A DNA stretch of 64,000 nucleotides from Litoditis marina (lineage: Eukaryota > Nematoda > Chromadorea > Rhabditida > Rhabditidae): positions 12,117,904 to 12,181,903 of the forward strand of contig OZ038436.1 in NCBI GenBank assembly GCA_964036275.1, in the 5' to 3' direction. The notes beneath the pieces were generated by a model that had not been told where the DNA came from, did no database searches, and worked only from the letters and a program-made list of their open reading frames with translations. Numbering within the stretch: position 1 is the stretch's first letter; every line of letters begins with the position of its first letter. The translations under genes were made by a program, and so were the position numbers. Below, piece by piece: positions 24,639 through 38,254 of this stretch.

Positions 24639-26262
24639 ATGAGCAGAAAACGTATTTCTCGGATCTTGCAGAGGTAAGTTACTAACTATTCGGTATTTGG
24701 ACTATACTATAGATAAATTTATTTATATTCAAAAATTCAATAACTTTTGTGCTGTTTTACGAACGTTTTCGAATCCAAGGTTTTAATCGAAACCTAGACT
24801 TTGCGTTGTGTATTGTATATTTAATCACACCTAAAACTTTTTTATAAGTTTCGAAACACCAGGCCTTTCGGCCACATTAAACAAGAGAAGATCAAACATT
24901 CAGATTTTTTTACTCCTTGTACTATCATTTTATGTTTTGTCTCTCTCTGTTCTCTGAAAAACCGTTGCAACTTAAAATACCGGACTCGCTAGTTTTGCAA
25001 CTTAAAATACCGGGGTCAGCCAGATGTCGCCTGTACTGTTTGAAATTCATAAGGAGATGCAGGCTAATTCGACACCAGTATTTAAGCCTGCATCTTCTCC
25101 GGTATTTTAAGCTGCCAGCGTTTTCACAGTTACAGAACGGATCGTTCATTTCAAACTACGGCCTGAAAATTGAAACTAGAAAAAAGACCGAAGGAAGCAT
25201 TCAATTTTGAGTTTTGTCGGAAATACGAAAGTCGTAGTTTGAACATTGATGATACTGTGTTTCATGCACTTATGACTTATAATCCCTTCTAGTCAGATAT
25301 AGTCTTTTTCATTCCTACTGAGACTCCTACAATAGGATTTTGAAACTTCTGAGTCGTCTTTCTTACGTAGTTGTAATCGTAAAGGTGGAGGATTTTCGTA
25401 CCCCATTCTTGTTTTTGGGTACAATGGATGTACGAGAGGATTTTCGATAAATTAAGTTTTTAGCCTCACAACAGCCTCCGGAAAGCGTGTGAGGTTACTG
25501 TAGGAGTCTCAGTAGGAATGGTGTGAACTATAGAACAACTTATACGATTTGGACATCAATAAAAACAAATTGTCAAAAATGTACTAGAGTTCCGATTTAG
25601 TAAACATAAATAGCTTTTCTGCGCAAATCAAGTAGTTTGCCTATTTGTAAACCTCAGTCACCTAGTCACAATACATATGCCGATTGGGCTGTTCTCATCA
25701 GTAGTTACCCCAACCTCAGTTAATCCTAGTTAAATCATTTCAAGGTAACCTATAAAGACTTGTTCATTTTGGTATTTTGTTTGCGACCATCATTACTACA
25801 ACCTACAAACCAATCACAACTATTTAAATCCGAATGATCTCATAAAAACATATATCCTTACAATGTCTCTTTCAAAGTTACTACTGTCCCACAAACTATT
25901 CGGTTCAATCATCGTCGTCTAGTACTGTTAAATAGAACTGTTATACTATGTGCGCGTAACAGGGTAACCATACCGTTTTACTTCTCAAATTTTCTTTCCA
26001 TTTACCCATTTGGAGTGCCATCATAGTATATGGAAGTCACGTGTTGTCAATTTCGAATTATCACGTGAATAATAGTGGACCGGAATCATCACAAAATCGA
26101 TAAACTCATTTTTTTTTTCAGAATGGATGGGGAGGAGGGACGAAGGAACTGTACCATAAGGAGGACATCGCCCGTCACAAAATGTTCGTTCCTGTTGAAA
26201 TTAAAGGACCAGTCACGTGGAACATGACGAAAAACATTAGCAAGTTCACACCCCGAGCGTGA
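24639..26262 (+). CDS. Possible small gene (two candidate exons, unrecognised)
   Basis: Candidate first exon 24639-24673 encodes MSRKRISRILQ and ends in a strong donor (AG|GTAAGTT, phase 2). Candidate last exon 26122-26262 follows TTTTTTTTTTCAG and in its best frame reads NGWGGGTKELYHKEDIARHK, then KMFVPVEIKGPVTWNMT, ending ISKFTPRA and TGA. That frame has convincing protein-like composition, but it needs a phase-0 upstream exon. Direct joining to the first candidate gives another frame, so at least one exon is missing or the two do not belong together. I do not recognise the protein. A short basic, possibly mitochondrial protein would fit, but this is a guess. Confidence 0.35.
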
Positions 26263-26439
26263 TTAACCAGAACTTTAGAAGAACCATTAAAAAATTAGTA
26301 AAAGGAGTCATAGTTTTTTGAGCTATATGTCGTTTTCTATTCTCTCATGAGTAGATGCCCGAAGCCAGTGAAGTCTCATATCGAACATTTTGCACTTATA
26401 TAAACAGGCCCAACTATTTGTGAACAATAATTATTTACC

Positions 26440-27898
26440 ATGGTTTTAGCCAGCGGTACCCCTCCGCGAGCCAGATCCTATCCATATGGGACTGAATACG
26501 GAACCCCACACAACGAACGAGCAATAGATGTACACGAGGATATATATCGTACACCACAAACGAAAAGTTTCGAACAGACTAGTAAAAGGTATTGGTTTCA
26601 GGTACAAGGTTCAAAAAACCTCTTTTCGTGGTACAGCGGAAGAGCACGGCTGATTTATAGTTTGATCGGCGTTCAGAGCAGACATTCTGAAGTATAACTG
26701 AACAGAAGAAGATCCAACTACAAACACAGCGTCATTGAGCAGCTTGTACCATCTTTCCTGAGCGAACTTCTGAAATCAGATAATTTTTTTGCTCTCGCGG
26801 AGTACATTATGCGTTCAAATCTTTCATGATAGGTTTCAGGAGGAAACAAACACCGTATGGACGCGGTTTTCATTTGTACTGAAAGAGCTTAGGTACATTG
26901 GAAATTCACCATACTATTAGTTATAAAAGTCCTACTAAATTTTTTTTACAGTTCACAAGAATCAACTAGGACACCGAGGAACTCCGACAGCGAAAATGCT
27001 CATCTCACCGTTGAGACGGTCCCATTCTCCGACCGGAATGGGTCATTACGGAGTCCGGTTAGGGGACCCAGGCCGGAGAAGGTAACTATCAAAAAACATT
27101 GGTAATTTTTAAGATAGAAAACACTCTCCATGTTCCGCTGTTTATGAACCTCGGCATGTTGTAATCTAATATTTCTAATATTGATAATTTCCTTGCACAA
27201 AACACGAGGTGAGGTAGATATTTATTTCAGTGGCGACGTTTTGGCGGATTCGCTGTTGATTTGAATATTTGGAATGTTCTTGGTTTGAGTTCCGGCGCGA
27301 CTGTATCGAGTTTATCGTAGCTTGCTTATTGATGCTTTTGAAGACGGCGAATCCGCCGAAAAGTCGCCACTGAAATAAACATCTTCACCTCGTGTTTGGT
27401 TCAAGGAAATTACCAATATTAGATTACAACATGCCGAGGTTCATAAACAGCGGAACATGGAGACAATCAGAAAACATATGGTTGTTTTCTATGTTCATAC
27501 TTTTCGAGTAATTTGGATTAAACTCGAATTGTGACTATTAAAATGTCACATAGGATATGTGATATAGAGAGCAGATAAACCATGTGTGCACTGAGCAAAC
27601 TCATAGTTTGTCTATTACATATTTAAAAAAAATATAAGTATGACATACAACAGCATGCTCGCGACATGAAAATATCTAAAACCCGGACTGCTTATTCTTT
27701 CCGGTGATTCTATCTTTACAGAACGTTTTACGACTTAAAATACAGGGCTCATCTCCGTAAATGAAGTACAACAAGTTTAACAAACAACCTGTGATTTAGC
27801 TTCAGAATCAGCGTCCTTCCGTGAACACGCTGAAGAGGGAATCTGACGCCGTGAGAAGAGCGAGCAGAACTCCGAGCGGGAATACTGGTCAGTTCTGA
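26440..27898 (+). CDS. Basic Ser/Arg/Pro-rich protein, three exons
   Basis: Exons 26440-26588 (MVLASGTPPRARSYPYGTEY...), 26952-27081 (SQESTRTPRNSDSENAH...) and 27806-27887, or to the stop at 27896-27898. Splice sites are good and phases agree. Read through, the last exon ends TPSGNTGQF and TGA, giving about 120 residues. Alternatively GTCAGT at 27888 is a donor (phase 1) leading to further exons. The composition (TPR, SR and TP motifs, no predicted fold) resembles the gene at 32949, so it may be the 5' part of one large gene with exons I could not place. A phase mismatch (1 versus 2) argues against direct joining. No family recognised. Confidence 0.6.
26655..26728. mobile_element. R3 element (TGTAGTTTGATC / GATCAAACTACA ends)
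   Basis: Representative of the R3 family: about 75 bp with inverted ends TATAGTTTGATC... and GATCCAACTACAAACACAGC. Similar copies are at about 5511, 6526, 10027, 13193, 14697, 15310, 24128, 27922, 32236, 37319, 49236, 50511, 51820, 55500, 58367, 59238 and 59928, nearly all intronic or intergenic. There is no coding capacity. Confidence 0.65.
27105..27480. mobile_element. Long palindromic foldback element
   Basis: The left arm contains TCCATGTTCCGCTGTTTATG, AACATGCC in complement, and CACGAGGTGA. The right arm gives the complements in mirrored order (CACCTCGTG, CATGCCGAGGTTCATAAAC, GCGGAACATGGAG). The core carries inverted GTGGCGACGTTTTGGCGG. Core-related sequence (GAGTGGCGACGTTTCGGCG) recurs at about 40088 and 45714 in the tandem duplicates. 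Confidence 0.75.
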
Positions 27899-28239
27899 GG
27901 GTCAACGAGAATCTAATCTGAGTTGTAGTTCGATCTTGGATCTTCTCTCGAATGTGGCCCGAAGTTCACCGGGACCAAACTACAAATACAATTAACTCAT
28001 AACTCTCGAATTATTCAAAAAACCAGACCAACCTATAATCTCTAGAAAGTGCAACAAACGCATAGCTCATGAATTCGATTCCTGATAGAATAGGACATCA
28101 ACTTCAAACACAGCAGATAACAACAAGCTACCGTATCTATCACCTTTCTCTAAACTCGCCCTGTGTAGAGTTCTATTTAGCCTGAGGGCATTTCCCTCCC
28201 AATCCCCCCTCTCAAGTGGTAGGGCGCAATTCGCTGTTT

Positions 28240-28300
28240 GTCTTTCTCTTCTCTTTTCTGACTCTTTCGCACCAGCCATGCTGCCACCAATAAGTAAGTT
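28240..28300 (+). promoter_or_regulatory. Pyrimidine-rich acceptor, ATG and strong donor: possible alternative first exon
   Basis: A run of CTTTCTCTTCTCTTTTCTGA ends in CACCAG at 28275. Two bases later ATG starts five codons (MLPPI) and is followed by the strong donor AA|GTAAGTT at 28294. This has the shape of a trans-spliced alternative first exon. Its phase (1) does not match the next exon I can place (32972, phase 2), so the partner exon is unknown. Confidence 0.3.
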
Positions 28301-30250
28301 GCCAATTTCAAATATACTAATAGGCAGTTTTCACTCTACTTTCTAAAAACTCGAAAATACTAATTTACATTGATTTTCATTTTATTTTGCTTGCATGTTT
28401 AACAATTGATGTATAGTTCACGTGTATAATTGTAGAATGTTCAATACTTATTCTTTTCACCCACACATTCGGAGGTACAAGGTGGAGTTCGAAGGGTGAA
28501 CCACAATTCTTGTCAACTTGTAAGATGTAAAACTGGTTGCAAAATTTTGGAACTGTTTTTTTGATGTGCTGTTTTGTCCTCCCCTGCTGTGTTTGTAGTT
28601 TGATCTGCCATTGTTTCTCGGTTTTAATTCGTGGATTATTTATAACGAAAACGATTCGGCCCTACCTACTATATACTAAGTCTTTCGTTCTTCTTTTGCA
28701 TGATTTTTTGCTCACTAAAGGAAATAAATGATGTGTCGTACCTAAAGCATCTTTGGACATACTAGAGCTAAACAACGTTGCGCATGATTTCACCCCAGCT
28801 TTGTACCTTGTGTTAACATGCTCTTCGTTCTATATTACTTCTCACGTGATTTCACGTGAGTAGAAAGTTTTCTAGCGCCAATGGAATGGTGGAAGTTGGT
28901 TCTTTTTCTTCCCTAGCGATCGGTGTTCTTTTTCTCTACTAATCCCGGTTTCTATTGTGTACTCAACTCATTGCACAAACACACTCACGCAACCTACGCT
29001 CTCTACTCTGAACGAAACAAAACCAGTACAAATCTGATGCATCTAGCTACCATGAGAAAGATGTATACGTTTTTTGGCTAGGTCATTTCAAGTTATTACG
29101 CTCAAGTTTTGCGAGGTATTTTCCTTTTGAGTCTTTTCTGAACAATTCACAGGTGTTGAATGTGATTTAGATGATTAACAAGTTATTAGTAATTTGGTGA
29201 GTTCTTGGGAGATCGAAACTAGAAATTTTAAACGTTCGATTTTTGCAATGTGCTGATTTCATTTGCTACCAAATGGTGTAAAACTGTCACCTTTATAAAA
29301 GAAGCGTGAAAAACTGCAGATTGCAACATTTTAGCATAACAAAACAGGAAATGTATACAATTTGAACATATTTCTCCCTGTAGTAATGCGTATATTTGTT
29401 CATTCTACGATCGGACTGCAGCGGTTGTCACCAGCCCTATTTAGAAATTGACAGCTTGTCACAACTGATTTCTCTCCCCGATTTAATTCCAGTCAGCCAT
29501 ACTTCATTCACAAATCTGTCGCCACTTACAGTACATGCCTAAAGTGGAAGTTTGTAATGACTTTTTTCGAATGTATTCACTGAATAACTTCGATCAATGT
29601 ATTCCGAAAAAAAGATGTTCTATTGCAACGTAGCAACCTCTTTTCGAAGTACTTATCACCTGTAACAGCATTATATCTACCTAACTTGAGCTTTGTAAGT
29701 TCAACTGGTCAAAGTTCACACAAATGTCTCTGCCAATATATCTGAAGTATTCGCTTGAGTGAAGCCTGGCTAGACTATACATTCTCCTGATTCGATGTGT
29801 TTATATTTTGTTCCACCCTATTTCACACGTTATTAGAAATTTCTTATGTGTACGAAAATTGACATCTAAGTTCTGATTGAACACCGTAAATATTTCTTTA
29901 GGCGCTGTAGTAGACTTTTTGAGAGCTGTTAAAATCATTTTTAGACAATTTTGGGATCATGAAATGTCTGGAGACTATCACATTGAAGATGTGGGTAGCG
30001 ATCTCTCGCACACCTCGTGAACTCACCTCATAATAATTACAGTACCAACTTTTTCGTGAGAGTCCCTTTCTATAATTCGCCTATTTGGTTTGTGTGAAAC
30101 CTTTTTTCTGCACTTTTGGTCGAAAAATGGTGAGGAAACTGAGGCAAGCTGGGTGAGGCAAATGGCGTGGGGGAACGTGTGATTTCATTTTTCCCAACCG
30201 GCTGTTGCTGGGATTCGGCAATAGAAAATTTCTCTAAACAGGATAGACGA
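28301..30250. other. Spacer or long intron, nothing coding seen
   Basis: AT-rich. There is a partial R3 end near 28585 (GTTTGTAGTTTGATCTG) and no splice-supported exon. The bases TCACGTGATTTCACGTGAG at about 28842-28860 form a short palindrome with two CACGTG motifs. Confidence 0.5.
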
Positions 30251-30298
30251 GTTTCACGCCGTCACGATTAACAGGAATGGCTTAACAGGGTAGGAAAA

Positions 30299-30330
30299 TG
30301 GGTATATAAGCGCGGCCGGAAGAGGGAGAG
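30299..30330 (+). promoter_or_regulatory. TATA-box-like promoter element
   Basis: GGGTATATAAGCGCGGCCGG at 30299: a consensus TATATAAG followed by a GC-rich initiator-side sequence and about 150 bases of GC-balanced sequence with an ATG (30360, 20 codons then stop). This is the best core-promoter match I noticed in the window. It could drive transcription through the adjacent minisatellite or serve the gene that starts near 32949. No coding exon follows that I can support. Confidence 0.35.
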
Positions 30331-30565
30331 CCATTCGAACTCTCTGTTCGCTTCGAGGATGCCCGCACTGGACTGGAGCTGCTGCCGTGAATTTGATGGA
30401 TGGTTGGAAGTGCTGCTGTGAAGGCCACTGAGGCTCCCTACTTCCTGGATGCTGCTCACAAAATAGAAAAGAAGACTCTCTACACATCAAAAATAGTAGA
30501 CAAAAAGAGATTTTTCAATTCTGTTGTTCTCATGTTTCCGCGCCCGATGTTGAAAAATAGTCTCG

Positions 30566-31985
<1,420 letters not shown>

Positions 31986-32812
31986 GCTCCATGTTGAGGA
32001 GAGCTTTCGCGGTCCATTTCAGAAAAAAATAGGGCCAGGAAGCTCTGGCCAGCCCTGAATAAAAACAAGGGAGGCGGAGGCGGCTTTAGCCGCCGGCGAC
32101 CTACCTTGTTTATTCATATTTCAGTCCAAAATGAGATGATAGAAGAATGACCAAGCGAACTATTAATGCATTTGAAGGGATTGCTATCGCGCCAAGCTCC
32201 ATTAACCGTAGCCAAGCATCATACAAATCAAGTCTCCCTCGTAGTTCGATCCCATTGCTTACAAGTAAAAACTCGTAAACTATGACGTGAGGCTTGATCA
32301 AACTACAATTGACATTCGGTAACTGTCTATATTTAAGGTGAATCGTCTTGGGCTGGCTATAAGCTGGTAGGAAAGGTGGACGGAATGACACCCAGTATTC
32401 GCAGTTACTGGCAGCAGAATATATCACGGGAACAAAAGGAACAGGTATGGAAATGGAGAGAGGAAAAGGTACTTTTTTGTACGGAAAAGACGCAGAACTC
32501 GCCCAATCAAATACGTTGGGGTACTAAAGATTCGAATTTGTGTTGTGTGTGAAGAAATAAGTAGGGCGTGCTCAAAATCTCCACGTGGCAAGCATTCTTG
32601 ATAAAATTATAGCAAAAACAACCAAATTGCTTGATAGAATGTTTTTCATTATGTAGTACCTTACATGCCTCTATTGATCTCGTGAGAGTTGTCAATATAT
32701 TTTAAAATACAGAGTTTCCCAGTTTTGGGAGTAAAAAGAGTTTTGTTTCAAGAAATTACAAGTTTTCGAGTCTTCTCAAGTTTCGCATCAAATTTAACTA
32801 ATCTCCTCCAGA

Positions 32813-32971
32813 GTACGTAGGCTAGAAGATCCCGGCACCTTCATCTCATCCTGCGTCTCCTCAAACATACGCTATTTCTCTGCTCTTACATCCCGCCGGG
32901 ATACGAGTGGCGCGAAATAGTAAGACAGAGCGAGAGACGCAGGATGGGATGAAGGTGCCGGGATCTTCCAG
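32813..32971. mobile_element. Foldback element with GTACGTAnGCTAGAAGATC ends
   Basis: The left end reads GTACGTAGGCTAGAAGATCC. The right arm is the complement (AGGTGCCGGGATCTTC) but is cut short at the first base of the next exon. A complete copy with perfect 18-bp inverted ends lies at 55072-55243, and a diverged one at about 57587-57758. The interior pairs CTGCGTCTCCTC with GAGAGACGCAG and carries the GCCGGGAT core. Confidence 0.75.
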
Positions 32972-35900
32972 CAAACGGGCTCTGAAAGAGAATGTGTTGC
33001 AGGAAGAAGCGTCTCGCCACGTGCGTCCGAAGAGCTACGGCTTCCCTAAATGGCGATCGAGCGACGCCCTTTCGGCCTCCCTCGTCGCATCGAATCCGGT
33101 CGAAATTCCGAAAGACAGCCGGATTCCCGAACAACGACGCAGGAAAATGGAACAGACGGACATGGAAGCAGCGGAGACCAAGGTATAGTCGTCGCCAACG
33201 GAAAGGCGGGAGGGTACTGTATATCTCACGTTCCGCTGGGTACGGATGCATGTCTCTATTTCCGAAGCTTGCCGGTTATGTTCTCTAATTGGGCAGCGGT
33301 TAGCGCCCTGCTACGAAACTTTTGCTCGCAGGTTCGATTCCGGCGAGAGACAGAAATGTATAAATTTGGCACTCACCGTATACCGCCAGTCAATTTTCAT
33401 GTAAAACAAATTAAACACAGCAGAAATCAGAAACGTGCAATGACAACGTGCACTATTCCTCATTACAATACTAAGTTCACGTGACTATTCAACTTATTTC
33501 TATCAAATAGTAGTTTTCATTCTTACTCAGACTCCTACAGTATGTTTGCCTACTTTCAGTTCGGTTAATTCATGTAGGTCTAATGGGAAAAAAGGTGTAA
33601 AATTTGTGGATTCGATTATCATTCGTATGACAGGGAGATTCCTTCTCAATGTCTTACTCCGTAAATTGTTTTCTAATGTATCGAAGCGACAGAGGCAAGG
33701 GTTTTCCTACAGTGAATCTGTGGACTTTTCAAAAATGTGGGAAACTGCATATTTAGCTGTAAAATTGAGCTCTGATTCTCAACTTATTGTTCACCACCAA
33801 GTTAATAATATCTATTCTAGCAGTTTTTTTGAGAACTGATAACCGAATGTTTCTGCGAGTTCATAGATTCAAATTCTGTCCGAAAACTTGGAACCAATTT
33901 GGGTCCAGACTTCGTAGAATGAAATTTAGTTTCTGATCTCCTAAAATGACGAATAAACTGTGTAAACGACGGGCTTTCGATTCGTTCTTTGTCTTCCGGT
34001 GTCGGGGGAAAATGCATCAACCCGCATTAGTCCATCCTCGCCCGGTATATCTATATTGTGCAATGAAGCGAGAGAACACCTCTTTATCGCATTCCCCCCA
34101 AGTTCACGCCTTTTGTCACATCTAGCCAATTCTCTTCGAACACAATCTTCTCTTGGGCCTTATTATAGTAATTGTTTTGCAAAACTATTCAAAAAAATAC
34201 AATAGGGGACGGGATCTGTAGTGTTGTTCTTGTTACTAAAATATAATTTTAATAAAAGCGGAACTTGTCTTTTACTGATGAACTTTGATGAGTTCGCACA
34301 GTTTCTCAGCGTATTGAAGTTCTCAAAAAACTGCGTGTACAATGATAAGAAATATGTTTCCAATCGCTATATGTGAGAAAAACTCATTACAAAGTCGAAC
34401 GGGGTACTGTATGAGTTCACGTAGTGACGATGTGGACTATAGTCGTCGCCAGGAAAGGCGGGAGGGTACTGTATATTTCACTTTCCGCTGTGTACGCACA
34501 CATGTCTTTCATTCCACAGATTGCCGATTTAGTGCTCCAATAGCGCAGTGGTTAGCGCCCTGCCACGAATCTTTTGCTTGTAGGTTCGATTCGGGCGAGA
34601 GACAGAAATTAATAAATTTGGCACTCACTATATACGATGAAATGTTTCGTTCAGCAACAAATCCAACAGTCAATAGAGCCGAGCAGCCGTCTCCACAAGG
34701 GAAAGAGTCTCGATTCGCTTGTCATGCAGACCGAGAATCAACCATGGTGAGCTAGAAAACGAGAGAAAAACACATAGTTATGATCAGTTACGAATTATGG
34801 AAGTTATAAGTCATAACTGTACCATACGGAAAGTCCTTATAATACAAACATATTCTTGTTTAGATAAATTTAAAAACACTACATTTGAAACAATAGAAAA
34901 GTCATAAGGCTTTCGGCTTCACAGAAACCAGCAATGTATGATTGTACTGCGGGTCCGGCTTACTTGTTTTCGATAAGGATGGGGGAAGTTCATGCCATAC
35001 TCCCATATACTGTTAGTCAATTGCCCAGTCACGTGAAACATGTTAAACACAGCAGAACTCAGAAACGTGCAATGACAAAGTGCACGATTCTTCTGTTATT
35101 CATAGCTCTGTCTAGTAAACGACCGTTTTTGATATATTTTCTTTCCAGGTACGACCGTGCGAAGATCCGAGACGCTGTTAGTCGTGAGTCGATAGCCAAT
35201 ATCGGGGAGGCCCGCCAGAGGTTCGAGTCCGGCGACTTCCACTCCCATAGAAGAGGTATAGTTTGTTCCACCCACTTATAACTATTCACAGTAATATGCT
35301 CATAGTTCTGGGACAGAGTGAATATGTTGGCGTTTTTAGCTTCTCTCCCAGTTTCGGTATTGTCTTCTGCACGTTTACTACAACCAACATTGAGCGTTTG
35401 GAACCGAAATAATGAATTTTACGTTGTGAAAAGCTCCTGAATATCGAACAACTTACTGTAGGAGGACATCGGCTGGTGAAACGGAGTATACACTGACCTA
35501 CCACCCCTCTTAGTAGATTGCTGAAACTCCAAGGCAGCCTTTTACCTTGAATCAGAATTTTTTTAATTCTTGGTACCATGCTATTTTCTCTAGTAACTAC
35601 AGAATATTCAAAGATTTCACCTAGAAAATTATGGGTCCACCTCAAATGAGATATTAATTTGCAGAACGAAGCTATTCTTCGAACTCGTCTCGTTTCGAGC
35701 CCCCGCCACTGCCCCCCAAAAGTGAAGAAGTACAACTTCGTCAGAAGGCAAATCGAGCTGAAATACAGGTAGATTACTTCGTGGTGTGGTCAGCAAAACG
35801 CGAATTGATCATTAAAGAATGACGATTATGTGCTCCAATCTCAACGCTTCAGTCCTTTAAACTGCAATTTATTTTTCAATTGCAGTTTAAAGGACTGGTT

Positions 35901-38221
35901 ACACGGGATTGGTCCACATACTCGTCCTGCTTTAGGCATCATTTGTAGTTTAGTCCCGTCCCATTCTCGTGTCAACTCGAGAATCATGATGTGCCTGCGA
36001 AGCAGACTCTACAACAACTTCACCTTTACATAGTCATTTTCCATATGGTTCATGGCTCGGGCCGCAAGTTTGAGAAATAGTGTAAACATGAAGATGAAGG
36101 TCACAAGTGGCACCTGGTGACTCCATCAAAAATTATCGATTGCACCGAAACTACATTTTGAAAATTGAAAATACAGATTAGCGAAAAAATATCAATCACC
36201 TGAATCATTATAAATTCAAAACTATTAGTTAGAGATATCAAGCAACCAGTTCACCCAAGTGTAAGGACAGGTTCGGAAGTTCACGGAATGAAAAATGATG
36301 TTGTTCGAAACAATAAACTATATTGCAGGACTACCCGGTGGAGAGCTATCAGTCCCCTCTTCAACCCTCTCATCAATATAGACAGAATGGTTACGCACAT
36401 CAGCAACCGAATGGTGAGGTTTTTTCTTGAAAGAAAAATATCTAGCTAGTGAATTGTATTTTACAAGAAGTTTATGGAATTGTTACATCGGTATTGCCGC
36501 ATTGTGTACTATTCCTTCAAACTGTCATGATCATTTCATGTTGTGATTTGTTCGCGACTTCACACTCTCATGATCATTTCATGTTGTGATTTGTTCGCGA
36601 CTCTTAGGTTCTCCGTGGTAAAATAAGTTTGAGTTCACCATCATTTATATTTTTATCAACTTTTATGTATTTTTCAAAACTGTTTTTCACGTGTTTTCTT
36701 CAGATTTCACCCCCAACGGACATACTCGGGATACCCCACTTCAGTACAGCTATGAGCAGCAGCTACTGCTGCTATTTCTCAAACAGAACCCGGAACTCAT
36801 CAACAGTCAGTTTCCGTATCTCTAATTGTTGGTCACAGGTCACGTAACATTTGCATGCTACAGCTTACTTGAGAGTATGGGGCAAGGAAGTTGGTGAGAT
36901 GTTCTTCATGAAGACCTATGATAGATTTATAGGGTTCGTTCTAGGGTTTCTTCTAGAAGCGTGCGCAAGTACGGTAGTGTGTGCCTGCAGTGTTTGTTGT
37001 TTGATGTTGGTGCTATTTGAGTAGTTGTTCAAGCTCAAACAACAACCAAGAATTTTTCACCGTTCTGCTTTCATGATGAATTGCTAAATATATTTTTTCA
37101 CGACAATAGAAGGTGCACCACAGAATGCAGATAGTGTTTTGTACTATAAATGATCCTAAGAGAGCAGAAAGGATTTGGTGATCATTGACGAACCAAACTT
37201 CAACTTTAACTTGGAATGAGATCAAAAAGGAATGCGAAACGTTTCAAAAAATCTCCATCGACAACCAATAGAGTTTGACCCTACCAAAATAATCCTCTAC
37301 GGTGTTCATGCACAATCTCGCTGTGTTTGTAGTTTGATGCTGTTTCGTTTCGATCAAATTTCGCGATTAAGGGGGGGGGGGTATTGAGATCAGAGATCGA
37401 AATAAAACTAAGTTCCGGTCACTCACTGTACCCAATATACTTTTATTCACTTGCACAGTCACGTGAAACATGTTAAACACAGCAGAACTCAGAAACGTGC
37501 AATGACAAAGTGCACGATACCTCATCAGAATTCTAACTTCACGTGACTATTCAATTTACTTCTGGTATAATTTTCAAGGTGTCGGCGTACAGTATCCAGA
37601 CATGATGAAACATGCAATCGAGGAGATTCCCTGGCGCAGAGTCGAACTGAAAGCCGTGGATGACGAGGCCAACTCCTATCTGCCGATCACGAACGTGAGA
37701 AATACTAGTGAAATTACAGGTGTCATACACGGTTCTCTCATTCACTTTTACCATATAATATAGGTTCTGCTGTTAAACCCGGCAACACCATTCCCTGGCT
37801 GGTTAGTAGTATCCGAATAATTCTTGAGACAGTATAAAGAAATAGCGCGTAGATCCAATGTTTACTCAAATGGATATTGAAAATCTCACAAACTCTCTCG
37901 AAGGTTTCCGTGGGAACTGAATTTGCGAGGAGATTATTACGCCGTCTGGCGGCGTAGCAATCCACCCAACTTTATGAGAAGTTCATATGATTATCTCATG
38001 AAACACCTCGTGAGCTACTCATGAACTTCCGATCAATACAAATTCATGAGAAATTCGTGAGATATTGCCCATGTGGTATCTCGTGAGTTCTTTGAGGGAC
38101 TGTTATCAGGCCTGGTATCTGAAAAGTATTTTCTCTGATCTGGTGCTTCCTCGTCGAAGATTCCTTCTTTATAAATCCAGTTCTTTAGTCCAGCTCTATA
38201 ATTGTGTTACCAAATTTAATA

Positions 38222-38254
<33 letters not shown>

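Noticed and set aside
34540..34610. tRNA gene candidates in the SINE copies (also 33295, 58678, 42600, 48920, 59120)
   Set aside because: A- and B-box sequences are good but acceptor stems and anticodon arms do not form, and the same head and tail flank several copies, so they are retroposons.
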